A stretch of 64,000 nucleotides of DNA, taken from contig CALUXS010000002.1 in NCBI GenBank assembly GCA_944324805.1, positions 62,001 to 126,000 of the forward strand. The letters are read 5' to 3'. Position 1 is the stretch's first letter. Each line of letters opens with the position of its first letter. Source of the stretch: an uncultured Acholeplasmatales bacterium. Lineage in GTDB: Bacteria; Bacillota_I; Bacilli_A; Acholeplasmatales; Anaeroplasmataceae. A program made the translations under genes and the position numbers. Below the pieces are notes generated by a model. It ran no database searches, had not been told where the DNA came from, and was given only the letters and a program-made list of their open reading frames with translations. Positions 50,801 through 59,394 of the stretch are shown in pieces.

Positions 50801-51601
50801 GGTATTGTTAAATCAATTGAAAGAACAAAATCAGGTTTAGTTATAACTATTGCAAATGATGAAGAAACTGTTGATTATACAGTTGAAGTTACATCTGAAC
50901 TTCTTGTTAAAGAGGGAAATGAAGTTAAACGTGGCGATCGTTTAATGAAGGGTCCTATCTCTCCTAAGGAGTTATTAAGAGTAAAAGATGCTGAAGCAGT
51001 TCAAAAATATATTGTTGAAGAAGTTCAAAAGGTTTATCGTAGCCAAGGTGTTGAAATTTCTGATAAGCATATCGAAATTATTGTACGTCAAATGATGCGT
51101 AAGCTTTATGTAATTCAAGAAGGTTCTTCTAATTTACTTCCTGGTCGTGATGTTTCAATAGAAGAATTCAAGAAGGCTACTCAACAATCATTACAAGTTG
51201 GTGGTTCATTACCAAAGGCAAGACCAGTGCTATTAGGTATTACTAAAGCAGCTCTTGCATCTAACTCATTCTTATCTGCATGTTCATTCCAAGAGACTAC
51301 TCGTATCCTAACTGCAGCTGCTATTCGTTCTAAGAAGGATGAATTAATTGGCTTAAAGGAAAATGTAATCATTGGTGGATTGATTCCTGCTGGTACAGGT
51401 GTTTTACATGATGTAGAGTTTAATTGTGAACATCGTCCTGTTGAAGAAAAAGATGAAGATTTAGAAGATATTAATCTTAATGATGAAGCAGATAATACTG
51501 ATGATTTAGAGGAAGATGATAATCTTGAATCTTTAGATGATAACTTCGATAATGAAGTTGATGATGATTTCGATGCTGATTTTGAGGCCGAAAACGAATA
51601 A
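47876..51601 (+). CDS. rpoC: DNA-directed RNA polymerase beta' subunit
   Basis: The 1241-residue subunit has the N-terminal zinc finger (CACGKSKR...VCEKCG), the catalytic [12 protein letters not shown] triad, the second zinc site [11 protein letters not shown] and the [20 protein letters not shown] block. After the usual end around residue 1185 there is an unusually acidic tail of about 55 residues composed mainly of Asp, Glu, Asn and Leu. Strong AAGGAGGG site. Confidence 0.99.
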   Translation: MAKHYQYIKIGLASPEEILSWSHGEVKKHETINYRTLKPEPEGLFCEKIFGPMKDYQCACGKSKRSTDKGKVCEKCGVELTESRVRRERLGHIVLASPVVHTWFLKNSPSPLAILLDIKNKDLESIVYFASYIVIDPGKTPLAKKEILDEARYSEMYERYGNAFVALTGAEAIKKLLQEIDLQAEEQKLRKSLKSTSKQRRDSVIKRLEIVESFLNSTNKPEWMILSVLPVIPPDLRPMVQLDGGRFATTDLNDLYRRILNRNNRLKKQIEQGAPHLITKNEKRMLQEAVDALIDNSKRGKKAVVEKNHHLKSLSDMLRGKQGRFRQNLLGKRVDYSGRSVIVVGPSLKMYQCGIPREMALTLFKPFVIRELVRHNQLSVPAAKKTCERQDDIVWKYLEEVVREHPVLLNRAPTLHRLGIQAFEPVLIEGKAIRLHPLVCTAFNADFDGDQMAVHVPLSVEAQAEARLLMLASNNILNPKDGKPVVTPSQDMVLGNYYLTIERSGLASEGHFFKDYDEAYMAYKNNEITLHTRIFVDPSYLPVTRYASAPKGSYLFTTMGKMIFNSIIPDDFPYLNEPTEDNLINVTPAKYFFNPKTDNYADFLAHEEVAPFKKKYLARIIAEVFKKYQITETSAMLDRLKDLGFHYSTKSGITISMADVLDYKGKEARIKQADQKIDAIQEAFELGLLTDSERKNKVKEEWNTARNEIEKGVWSELQKHRDNAIFMMADSGSRGSSSNFAQLAGMRGLMSNTAGEAIEVPVKANFREGLSVSEFFISTHGARKGSTDTALKTAESGYLTRRLVDVSQDVIISRVDCGTEKGMWLGDVLGDDGKVILPVHERAIGRYAAADIVTENGEVLCHRNEMVDEDIALRIKEAGLKKLYLRTNLTCNCTNGVCMKCYGRNLATNKVVEVGEAVGVVAAQSIGEPGTQLTMRTFHTGGVASTADITQGLPRVQELFEARKPKGKATISEIDGIVKSIERTKSGLVITIANDEETVDYTVEVTSELLVKEGNEVKRGDRLMKGPISPKELLRVKDAEAVQKYIVEEVQKVYRSQGVEISDKHIEIIVRQMMRKLYVIQEGSSNLLPGRDVSIEEFKKATQQSLQVGGSLPKARPVLLGITKAALASNSFLSACSFQETTRILTAAAIRSKKDELIGLKENVIIGGLIPAGTGVLHDVEFNCEHRPVEEKDEDLEDINLNDEADNTDDLEEDDNLESLDDNFDNEVDDDFDADFEAENE

Positions 51602-51609
51602 TATTAAGT

Positions 51610-51658
51610 AAAAGGGTTGATGTCTACTTTTAGTAGACCTTAATCCTTTTTATTTTTG
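51610..51658 (+). terminator. terminator after rpoC
   Basis: An 18-base-pair hairpin (one mismatch, two wobbles) built on GTCTAC/GTAGAC and AAAAGG/CCTTTT, followed by TATTTTT. Confidence 0.9.
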
Positions 51659-51687
51659 TTGTCAGTATAAAAAAAATTTGATAGAAT
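51659..51687 (+). promoter_or_regulatory. promoter for the Sel1-repeat gene
   Basis: TTGTCA, 17-base spacer, TAGAAT. Confidence 0.62.
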
Positions 51688-51716
51688 AATATTGTTAGAT
51701 TGGTTAGGTGATACTA

Positions 51717-52841
51717 ATGAATTCGGATTCACGCTATAATGATGCAATATTATTAGCTAAAAATAAAGAATATGTTGAGTCGTTTAATTTATTTAAAGAC
51801 TTGGCAGTAGAAGGCAATATTAAAGCTATGACAAATTTAGGCTTATGCTATTTATATGGCAATGGTGTTGAACAAAATGCTAATTTGGGATTTGATTGGT
51901 TAAGTCAAGCAGCGATAAGACAGGATGAAGATGCCTATTACTATGTTGGCTATTGTTATGAGATGGGATATGGTGTACCACAAAACGATACACAAGCTAT
52001 ACTATGGTATAAGACAGGGGCTAAAGCTGGACAAACAAAAGCAATGGTTGCTTTAGGGAAAGTATTGCTAAATACTGATATTAAACAAGCTACTTATTGG
52101 TTTTTGGAGGCTGCAAAATTAAATGATGTAAAAGCAATGCTAAAATTAGCAAAATTAAATGAGAATAAAGACAACGAAGAAATGTTAAATTGGTTGCTTA
52201 AGGCTGCACGCTTAGGAAATGGCTATGCTAATTATAAGTTAGGAAAATATTATTATTTCAATGATAGCGCCAAAAACGAAACATTAGCGGAACTATATTT
52301 GATGCAAGCAGCTGAACTTGGATATATAGATTCATATATTCTTCTTGGTAAGGGCTTTTTAACTGGTGTTGGATTAAAGAAAAATGCTAAAAAAGCTTTT
52401 AGTTATTTAAAAAAAGCATACCAAAATGGAAATGAAGAGGCGATAATCCTATTGGCAGATTGCTACTATCAGGGGATAGGAACAAAGAAGGATGCTTTAG
52501 AAGCCAAAAGAATTCTGGAATTAGCAGTTAGAGATAATAATAGCAATGCTATGGTAAAATTAGCAGATTATTGTTCAGATTTAAATGAAAATTCCTTTTA
52601 TGATCCCTTTGTTGCAAGATTTTGGTATGAAAAAGCAGGAATTTTAGGTAATCAAATCGGTATGATAAAAAATGCCCAATGTTACGAAAATAAGTTTGGT
52701 ACTAATAAGGTTGATTTAGATGAGGCTTACTATTGGTATGAAAAGGCAAGCCTAGCAGGAAATCTAGAGGCAACTGAAAAATTAAAGGATTTTAAAAAAA
52801 CAATATTTGGACATTATAAATTAAAAAAGAAGAGGAAATAA
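51717..52841 (+). CDS. Sel1-like repeat protein
   Basis: The 374-residue protein is made of about nine Sel1-type TPR-like repeats of roughly 36 residues, e.g. AMTNLGLCYLYGNGVEQNA, AYYYVGYCYEMGYGVPQND and AIILLADCYYQGIGTKKDA. Such solenoids mediate protein-protein contacts. No signal peptide, so it is probably cytoplasmic. ATG 51717 lies 4 bases after AGGTGAT; the GTG at 51708 overlaps that site. The partner is unknown; it stands alone between a promoter and a terminator. Confidence 0.9.
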   Translation: MNSDSRYNDAILLAKNKEYVESFNLFKDLAVEGNIKAMTNLGLCYLYGNGVEQNANLGFDWLSQAAIRQDEDAYYYVGYCYEMGYGVPQNDTQAILWYKTGAKAGQTKAMVALGKVLLNTDIKQATYWFLEAAKLNDVKAMLKLAKLNENKDNEEMLNWLLKAARLGNGYANYKLGKYYYFNDSAKNETLAELYLMQAAELGYIDSYILLGKGFLTGVGLKKNAKKAFSYLKKAYQNGNEEAIILLADCYYQGIGTKKDALEAKRILELAVRDNNSNAMVKLADYCSDLNENSFYDPFVARFWYEKAGILGNQIGMIKNAQCYENKFGTNKVDLDEAYYWYEKASLAGNLEATEKLKDFKKTIFGHYKLKKKRK

Positions 52842-52856
52842 TTCCTCTTTTGTATT
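52830..52856 (+). terminator. terminator after the Sel1-repeat gene
   Basis: AAGAGGAA pairs with TTCCTCTT around a 4-base loop, followed by TTGTATTT; moderate T-run, so read-through into nfo is possible. Confidence 0.65.
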
Positions 52857-52882
52857 TATATAAATAATTCGGAGGTATTAAT

Positions 52883-53719
52883 ATGTTAAAAATAGGATGT
52901 CATTTATCAATAAGCAAAGGATTAACTAACGCAGCGAAAGAAACTGTAAAAATAGATGGAAATACATTCCAATATTTTAGTAGAAATCCACAAGGATTTA
53001 AGGCTAAAGAATGGGACGAAAAGGATTACCAAAATTTTTTGAGTTATTCTAGTGAACATAATCTTGTTAGACCTTTAGTGCATGCTCCTTATACTTTAAA
53101 CTGTTGTAGTAGTAAGCTAGAAGTAAGAGAATTAGCACAAATGATTTTAAAAAGTGATATTGAACGTTTAGAAAAATTTCCTGATGCTCTTTATAATTTT
53201 CATCCTGGTGCACATACAGGTCAAGGGGTAGAAAAAGGAATAGAATTGATAGCAGAATGCTTAAATAGTATTGTTAAGCCAGAACAAAAAACAACTATCT
53301 TACTAGAATTGATGGCTGGTAAAGGAACAGATTTAGGAAGAAGCTTTGAAGAAATAAAAGCTATTTTAGATTTGTTAGAATATAAAGAGAAATATGGAGT
53401 ATGCTTAGACACATGTCACGTATTTGCTGCGGGATATGATATAGTAAATGATTTAGATAATGTTTTAGATGAATTTGATAGAATTATAGGGCTTGAAAAG
53501 CTTAAAGCAATCCACCTTAATGACTCAAAAATGCCATTTAAAAGTTTTAAGGATCGTCATGCTGCTTTAGGAGAGGGTGAAATTGGTCTAGAGGCAATAA
53601 TTAGAATAATAAATAATCCAAGATTAAAGGATTTACCTTTTTACTTAGAAACACCTCATGATACTTTAGAAGGTTATGCAAAAGAGATTGCTATCCTAAA
53701 AGAAAATTATAAATGGTAA
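52883..53719 (+). CDS. nfo: endonuclease IV (apurinic/apyrimidinic)
   Basis: The 278-residue TIM-barrel enzyme cuts DNA at abasic sites. Zinc-ligand motifs are clear: VHAPYTLN, FHPGAHTGQG, LLELMAGKGTDLG, GVCLDTCHVFAAGYDI, IHLNDSK with DRHAALGEGEIG, and FYLETPHD. Length matches Nfo. CGGAGGT lies 9 bases before the ATG. No promoter is visible after the preceding weak terminator. Confidence 0.97.
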   Translation: MLKIGCHLSISKGLTNAAKETVKIDGNTFQYFSRNPQGFKAKEWDEKDYQNFLSYSSEHNLVRPLVHAPYTLNCCSSKLEVRELAQMILKSDIERLEKFPDALYNFHPGAHTGQGVEKGIELIAECLNSIVKPEQKTTILLELMAGKGTDLGRSFEEIKAILDLLEYKEKYGVCLDTCHVFAAGYDIVNDLDNVLDEFDRIIGLEKLKAIHLNDSKMPFKSFKDRHAALGEGEIGLEAIIRIINNPRLKDLPFYLETPHDTLEGYAKEIAILKENYKW

Positions 53720-53746
53720 AATTACTCCCTTTGTGCAAATAATTCC

Positions 53747-53775
53747 TTAAAATCAAAGATAAAATGTGCTATTAT
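53747..53775 (+). promoter_or_regulatory. possible promoter for the ABC exporter pair
   Basis: TTAAAA, 17-base spacer, TATTAT; weak -35. The leader would be about 65 bases. Confidence 0.35.
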
Positions 53776-53811
53776 ATAAAAATAATAATTTTGATATTTT
53801 TAGTGGGAAGG

Positions 53812-53834
53812 GATTAATTATTCTTTAATTAATC
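53812..53834 (+). promoter_or_regulatory. perfect inverted repeat before the ABC exporter genes
   Basis: GATTAATTA and TAATTAATC (9 base pairs, TTCTT loop) end 2 bases before the AGGTGAT ribosome site. It could be a repressor operator or an RNA hairpin; the sequence does not decide. Confidence 0.4.
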
Positions 53835-53846
53835 ATAGGTGATGAG

Positions 53847-55595
53847 ATGATAGCTTTTATTAAGAGTATGCTTTGGTTTGTTAAGAAAAATTGGTATTTT
53901 TATGCATTAATTGCTATTGTAGGAATTTTAGTCTCATTAGTAAATCTATTACCTGCTCGTATTATTTCTGCTTTAACTGCAGGAATTGATAACGATACCT
54001 TGACAAAGGATTTCTTGATTAAAAATATTTTACTATCGTATGTATTTATTATGCTTTTGATTTATGCAGTCTCAACAACTAAAAGAGTTTTACAAAATAG
54101 ACTTAAAGTTAGACTATTTTATGCTCTTCAGGTTAGATATATGGAAAATATTTTAGTTCAAGATGCCACTTTCTTTGAAAGATTTCAATCTGGTGATTTA
54201 TTAACTAGAGCTTTAGGTGATGTTAAGGCAGTAAATTTTAGCGGGTCAAATAGACTTTTAAATATTTTCTTAGAAGCAGTTACGATAATTGTTACTTTTG
54301 TGGCAATGTTGTTCATTGATCCACTATTAACTATTTTTGCTGTTATACCTTTGCCAATAATTTTCTTTTTTAATTTTTATTTAAAGAAAAAGGTAAAAAG
54401 AAATTGGCGTAGAGTAAGAGAAAAATCATCTTTGATGGGAAATGTAATATTAGAAAGTATCACAAATGTTAGAACCATTAGAGCATTTTCAAAGGAAGAA
54501 GAAAACTACGAAAAAAATTTAAAATATTCTAATGATGTTTATCAAGTAGAAAAGAGTAATCTAAAACTTAATGTAGTTTTTCAGCCAGTTTTTGATAGTA
54601 TTGTTGCAGTCTCAACAATAATTGCATATGCGGTTGGTAGCTATTACATTTTATCAAAGGGTTTTGAGGTTAATAAGTTTGTTCAATTTACAATTTATCT
54701 ATCAATGTTTGCTTCTCCATTAACAAATATTGGTAATTTACTTAATAACTTTTATCAAAGCTTAATATCTGCTGATCGTTTAAATGAGGTATATGATGCA
54801 AAATCAAAGGTAATTGATAGCCCTAAGGCCGCACCATTAAATAAAATTCATCAAATCGAATTCAAAAATTTTTCTTTCAAGTATGATGGTGATAAATATA
54901 ACTCATTAACGGATATTGATTTAACTATTTATGAGGGTGAAACAATTGGTATTGTAGGAAAGACAGGTAGTGGCAAATCAACATTAGTTAGACAACTTGT
55001 AAGACAATTACCAATATGTAGTGGGCAGCTTTTTATAAATGGTAAGAGTGTAGAAAACTTTAAGCAAGAAACAGTACGTGAACGAGTTAGTTATGTTCCT
55101 CAGGAGCATATTTTGTTTAGTAGAAGTGTTTATCAAAATGTTGCCTTAGGCTCTAATTTGGCCTCTTCTGAAGATGAGATTAGACATGCAATAGAATTGG
55201 CAGATTTTGAAAAAGATATATCAGCATTACCATATGGTTTAGATACAATAGTAGGTGAATATGGAGTTACACTATCAGGCGGACAAAAGCAAAGATTAGC
55301 TATTGCTCGTGCATTTTTGAAGAACTCAGATATTCTGGTATTAGATGATTCCTTAAGTGCAGTAGATGGAAAAACAGAAGCTAATATCATAAATAGTTTG
55401 CAAAAATATCGTAAAGGTAAGACAAATATAATTGTTGCCCATCGTTTATCAGCAGTTATGAAGGCAGATTTAATTATTGTACTTGATCAAGGTCAGATTG
55501 TTGAACGTGGAACTCATGAAGAATTAATGGCTAAAAAAGGCTGGTATTATGAGCAATTTATGAGTCAACAAATGGACGAAAAGGAGGAGAAGTAA
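53847..55595 (+). CDS. ABC exporter, half-transporter A (degenerate Walker B)
   Basis: The 582-residue protein is a type IV ABC exporter: six membrane helices (about 1-310) then the ATPase with GIVGKTGSGKSTLV (Walker A), VPQEHILF (Q-loop), LSGGQKQRLAIARA (signature) and IVAHRLS (H-loop). The Walker B ends LVLDDSLSAVD: Asp replaces the catalytic Glu, as in one half of heterodimeric exporters such as YheI/BmrC or LmrC. Its partner follows one base after the stop. Likely multidrug or lipid export. Confidence 0.93.
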   Translation: MIAFIKSMLWFVKKNWYFYALIAIVGILVSLVNLLPARIISALTAGIDNDTLTKDFLIKNILLSYVFIMLLIYAVSTTKRVLQNRLKVRLFYALQVRYMENILVQDATFFERFQSGDLLTRALGDVKAVNFSGSNRLLNIFLEAVTIIVTFVAMLFIDPLLTIFAVIPLPIIFFFNFYLKKKVKRNWRRVREKSSLMGNVILESITNVRTIRAFSKEEENYEKNLKYSNDVYQVEKSNLKLNVVFQPVFDSIVAVSTIIAYAVGSYYILSKGFEVNKFVQFTIYLSMFASPLTNIGNLLNNFYQSLISADRLNEVYDAKSKVIDSPKAAPLNKIHQIEFKNFSFKYDGDKYNSLTDIDLTIYEGETIGIVGKTGSGKSTLVRQLVRQLPICSGQLFINGKSVENFKQETVRERVSYVPQEHILFSRSVYQNVALGSNLASSEDEIRHAIELADFEKDISALPYGLDTIVGEYGVTLSGGQKQRLAIARAFLKNSDILVLDDSLSAVDGKTEANIINSLQKYRKGKTNIIVAHRLSAVMKADLIIVLDQGQIVERGTHEELMAKKGWYYEQFMSQQMDEKEEK

Positions 55596-55596
55596 G

Positions 55597-57384
55597 ATGG
55601 CACAAAAAGAGAAACTAGCTTATGGTAAAACTACTCTTTTAAAGAAAACTCTTCCTTATGTTAAAAGAGAATGGAAGACATTTATAATTGCAGTTATTTT
55701 AGTATTTGTCATTGCTTTTTTAACGACATATACTCCACTTATTACTAAGAGTGTAATAGATGATTATATTTTAAATACAACCATTTCGAATGATGAAAAA
55801 TATGCTGCAATTAGAAATCTATTAATACAATATGGAATTCTTACGGTTGTACTAGTATTATCACGTTATTTTATGCAATATTTTCAAACACTTACAGCTA
55901 TGAATATAGAACTTAACTTGCGTAATGATGCAATAAGAAAAATTGATTTTTTACCAGTTGATTATTATTCGTTAGAACCAGATGGAAAAATTGTTGCGAA
56001 AATAACTTCTGATTCTAATGGCGTACGTGTTTTCTTTCAAACAATGTTTTCAATCGGACAAGCTTTAGTTAATATAGTCGTTGTTTATTTTGGTATTATT
56101 CGTTTGATGCCAGAACTTGGATTAATTTTATTAGTTTTAGTACCAATTTTATTAGTTTGGGTTACAATATATAGAAGAAGAGTTCATGGTTATTATCAAG
56201 ATTTAAGAGAAACAGGCTCAAGAATTACAGGTAAGCTAAACGAATTAATTACAGGTGCTTTGATAATTCAAGATTTCAATCAAGAAGAAGCTATGCTTGA
56301 TGATTATAAGAGCTTAGTTAAACGCTATAATTATAATGACAAAAAAGCAAATACAGTTGCTGCTTACTTTGGTTGGGAATTGTTGATATTAATTAAAAGA
56401 GCAGCAGAAGTATCAATTTTAGTATACTTTGGTTTTAAATATTTAAATTTAGGTAGCAGTGCCGTAACAATTGGTTTAGTAACAACATTCACTGATTATT
56501 TAACTAGAATGATAAACCCAGTTAATACTATCTTTAATAATTTAAATGAACTTGAAGATTCTTTAGTTGGTGCTAATAGAGTATATTTGTTTATGGATGA
56601 GAAAAATGATACTAGAACAAGTGATGGCAATGAAGCACCAAATGAAATCGAAGGTTCAGTTAACTTTAAAGATATTTGGTTTTCATATGTTCCTGGCAAA
56701 CCAGTTTTAAAAGGAATTAATTTAGATGTTAAGGCTGGTAAAACAATTGGTATTGTTGGACATACTGGTAGTGGAAAATCATCACTAATGAATTTATTAC
56801 TTGCGTATAATGATTATGATAGTGGTTCATTAGAGGTTGATGGAGTAGATATAAAAACCTATAATAAACAATCATATCGCAAAAATATAGGAATTGTTTT
56901 ACAAACTCCTGCTTTGTTTGCAGGTACAATTAAATCTAACTTAACAATGGAAAGAGATATTTATTCAGATGAAGAAATTGAAAAGGTATTGATTGAAGTT
57001 GGTGGAGAAGAACTATTAAGAAAATCAGATTTAGGCATTTATGCTCCTATTAGCTTTAGAGGAGAAAATTTAAGTTTAGGAGAGAAGCAATTAATATCAT
57101 TTGCACGTATTTTACTTCGTAATCCTAAAATATTAGTTCTAGATGAAGCAACTGCTAATATTGATACTGAAACAGAAATAAAAATAAAAGAAGCTATGAA
57201 TGTAGTTAGTAAAAATAGAACAACCTTTATCATTGCTCATCGTCTTTCAACCATTAAGGATGCTGATGAAATAGTAGTACTAAATGATGGAATAATTGTA
57301 GGACGTGGTTCGCATCAATCACTTTATGAGGATTGTGCAGTATATAAGGATATGTATGATTCACAATTTAAAAATTATAAATAG
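55597..57384 (+). CDS. ABC exporter, half-transporter B (degenerate signature)
   Basis: The 595-residue partner has six membrane helices and an ATPase with GIVGHTGSGKSSLM, LQTPALFAGT, canonical Walker B LVLDEATANID and IIAHRLST. Its signature reads LSLGEKQLISFAR instead of LSGGQ. Combined with the Asp in half A, this gives one catalytic and one degenerate ATP site, the expected asymmetry of a heterodimer (YheH/BmrD-like). AAGGAGGAG precedes the ATG, within the end of half A. Confidence 0.93.
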   Translation: MAQKEKLAYGKTTLLKKTLPYVKREWKTFIIAVILVFVIAFLTTYTPLITKSVIDDYILNTTISNDEKYAAIRNLLIQYGILTVVLVLSRYFMQYFQTLTAMNIELNLRNDAIRKIDFLPVDYYSLEPDGKIVAKITSDSNGVRVFFQTMFSIGQALVNIVVVYFGIIRLMPELGLILLVLVPILLVWVTIYRRRVHGYYQDLRETGSRITGKLNELITGALIIQDFNQEEAMLDDYKSLVKRYNYNDKKANTVAAYFGWELLILIKRAAEVSILVYFGFKYLNLGSSAVTIGLVTTFTDYLTRMINPVNTIFNNLNELEDSLVGANRVYLFMDEKNDTRTSDGNEAPNEIEGSVNFKDIWFSYVPGKPVLKGINLDVKAGKTIGIVGHTGSGKSSLMNLLLAYNDYDSGSLEVDGVDIKTYNKQSYRKNIGIVLQTPALFAGTIKSNLTMERDIYSDEEIEKVLIEVGGEELLRKSDLGIYAPISFRGENLSLGEKQLISFARILLRNPKILVLDEATANIDTETEIKIKEAMNVVSKNRTTFIIAHRLSTIKDADEIVVLNDGIIVGRGSHQSLYEDCAVYKDMYDSQFKNYK

Positions 57385-57410
57385 CATTTTCTATCAAAAT
57401 GTGATATAAT
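57382..57410 (+). promoter_or_regulatory. promoter for the degV-like gene
   Basis: TAGCAT, 17-base spacer, and an extended -10 TGA-TATAAT. Confidence 0.5.
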
Positions 57411-57435
57411 TAGAAAAAATGAAAAGGAGAATTAT

Positions 57436-58314
57436 ATGAAAAAGACAGGTGTAATTGTTTGTAGTAATGCTGCATTAGACTATATACCACACGAAGAATA
57501 TATTCCAATTTTTAGATCTGTTGTTATATTTGGAGAAAACGAGAAATATGATGATTATACAGAAATAAAGGCTAATGATTTTTATGAGCGTTTAGAAAAG
57601 GATAAATCTAGTTTCCCTCATACTGCCTTTGTATCCCCAGGAAGAATGGAAGAAATTTTTGATGAAATGAAATCTAAGGGCTATGAACGCGTTTTATGTA
57701 TTTTGATTTCTAGTGAGTTATCAAGTTTATGTAAAACTGTTCGTTTAGTAGCTGAAGAATACGAAGGATTAGAAATTGAGGTATATGATTCATGTACAAT
57801 TGCATATCCTCAAGCATTAATGGGCTTAATAGCTGCAAGAATGTTCAATGAAGGTAAGGATATGCCTGAGGTTTTAGAAAAATTAGATTATATCCGCGAT
57901 CATAATCATTTATTATTTGCTGTTGAAACACTAGAATATTTAATTAAAAATGGTCGTTTATCTAAATTTGCTGGTACTTTTGCTAAAATGTTATCAATTA
58001 AACCATTGTTACATTTGACAAAAACAGGTAAGGTAGAAACATTAGAAACTATTAGAACCTCTAAAAAGGCTAGAGATAGAATGATTGATTTATTCTTAGA
58101 AGAGGTTAAAGATAAAAATATCTTACCATGTATTATTCATGCTAATGCTAAAGAAGAAGTAATTTCTTATTTGAAAGAAAGAGTTTTAGAGGCTCATCCT
58201 GAATATAAGGATATAAATGTGTATCCTCTTACTCCTGTTGTAGGTGCTCATGCCGGACCTGGAACTATATGCTTAGGATACATTGAAATAGATGGCATAA
58301 AAGATGTTTTATAA
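57436..58314 (+). CDS. DegV family fatty-acid-binding protein (FakB-like)
   Basis: The 292-residue protein fits the DegV family: an N-terminal domain with CSNAALDYIP, TAFVSPGRMEEIFDEM and VLCILISSELSSLCKT, then YDSCTIAYPQALMG, LEYLIKNGRLS and, at the end, VGAHAGPGTICLGYIEIDG. DegV/FakB proteins bind a fatty acid and present it to FakA for phosphorylation. The conserved S/T-rich ligand contacts are partly altered. A FakA-type domain fragment is encoded at 13377. Confidence 0.9.
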   Translation: MKKTGVIVCSNAALDYIPHEEYIPIFRSVVIFGENEKYDDYTEIKANDFYERLEKDKSSFPHTAFVSPGRMEEIFDEMKSKGYERVLCILISSELSSLCKTVRLVAEEYEGLEIEVYDSCTIAYPQALMGLIAARMFNEGKDMPEVLEKLDYIRDHNHLLFAVETLEYLIKNGRLSKFAGTFAKMLSIKPLLHLTKTGKVETLETIRTSKKARDRMIDLFLEEVKDKNILPCIIHANAKEEVISYLKERVLEAHPEYKDINVYPLTPVVGAHAGPGTICLGYIEIDGIKDVL

Positions 58315-58322
58315 TGTAAATT

Positions 58323-58350
58323 AGAAAAGGAGCCTTCCTTTTCTTTTTTA
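58323..58350 (+). terminator. terminator after the degV-like gene
   Basis: AGAAAAGGA pairs with TCCTTTTCT around GCCT, followed by TTTTTT. Confidence 0.85.
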
Positions 58351-58367
58351 TTAATCTATGCTAAAAT
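58339..58367 (+). promoter_or_regulatory. possible promoter for the aro operon
   Basis: TTTTCT, 17-base spacer, extended -10 TGC-TAAAAT; the -35 overlaps the preceding terminator. Confidence 0.4.
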
Positions 58368-58389
58368 TATAGCTAAATGAGGTGTTAAA

Positions 58390-59394
58390 ATGAATTTAGA
58401 AATAGAAGGAAGTAAAATTACTATAGCAGATGATTTAGCGCTTTTAGATAAGTTTTTATCTAATTTCTCAATTAAAGATAAAATATATATTATAACAGAT
58501 AAAAATGTATATAATTTATATAATGATAAAATTAGAAAAGCTATTAATCTTGAAGTTAATTTTATAGTTTTAGAAGCTGGTGAAAAAACTAAGAATATTG
58601 ATAGTATTTTAGAGATAGTAACAAAACTACTAGAGCTTGGAATTAGAAGAAATGATTATATTATTGGTTTAGGTGGCGGTGTAATTTGTGATATGACTGG
58701 CTTTGCTGCTAGTATTTTATATCGTGGTATTCCTCATATTTTAATACCTACAACTCTTTTAGCAGATGTAGATGCATCAGTGGGAGGAAAAACAGGAGTT
58801 GATTTTTTAGATAGAAAAAATATTTTAGGAAGCTTTTATACACCTAAGGGAATTTATATTAGTACATCTTTTTTAAATACACTACCTAAAGAAGAAATTG
58901 CTAGTGGGTATGGTGAAATTTTTAAATATGCTTTTTTAGAAAATACATCTATTTTACAACTCTTGAAGGATAAGGCTGATTTGAAAATTATTATTTTAAA
59001 GTGTCTTCAAATTAAGCAAAGCTATGTAGAAAGTGATTTTAAAGATCAAGGGAAAAGAATGATGCTAAATTTAGGACACACATTTGGCCATTTAGTAGAA
59101 TTAGATAAAAACTTACTACATGGTATAGCTGTTTTAGCTGGGTTAAAGATGATTTTTTGTTTAGAGAAAGACTTAGGAATTATAGATAATAGTTTCTTAT
59201 TAGATTTAGAAAAACTTGCAAAAACTTATGATGTTCCTTTATATACATTTGATTATAAAGATTATCTAGATAAAATCTTTACGGATAAAAAGAATTTACA
59301 AGGAGTCCTACATTTAATTTTTGTAAATGAAGGCGGAGCATATATATATAAAACAACAAGGGAGGATCTTTATGCCAAAATTAAAAATGAATAA
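58390..59394 (+). CDS. aroB: 3-dehydroquinate synthase
   Basis: The 334-residue NAD- and metal-dependent enzyme makes 3-dehydroquinate from DAHP. Seen: GLGGGVICDMTGFAASILYR, PTTLLADVDASVGGKTGVDF, GYGEIFKYAFL and LNLGHTFGHLVE with the metal histidines. Slightly shorter than usual (about 355). It opens the aroB-aroA-aroQE-aroC operon in which every gene overlaps the next. Confidence 0.95.
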   Translation: MNLEIEGSKITIADDLALLDKFLSNFSIKDKIYIITDKNVYNLYNDKIRKAINLEVNFIVLEAGEKTKNIDSILEIVTKLLELGIRRNDYIIGLGGGVICDMTGFAASILYRGIPHILIPTTLLADVDASVGGKTGVDFLDRKNILGSFYTPKGIYISTSFLNTLPKEEIASGYGEIFKYAFLENTSILQLLKDKADLKIIILKCLQIKQSYVESDFKDQGKRMMLNLGHTFGHLVELDKNLLHGIAVLAGLKMIFCLEKDLGIIDNSFLLDLEKLAKTYDVPLYTFDYKDYLDKIFTDKKNLQGVLHLIFVNEGGAYIYKTTREDLYAKIKNE

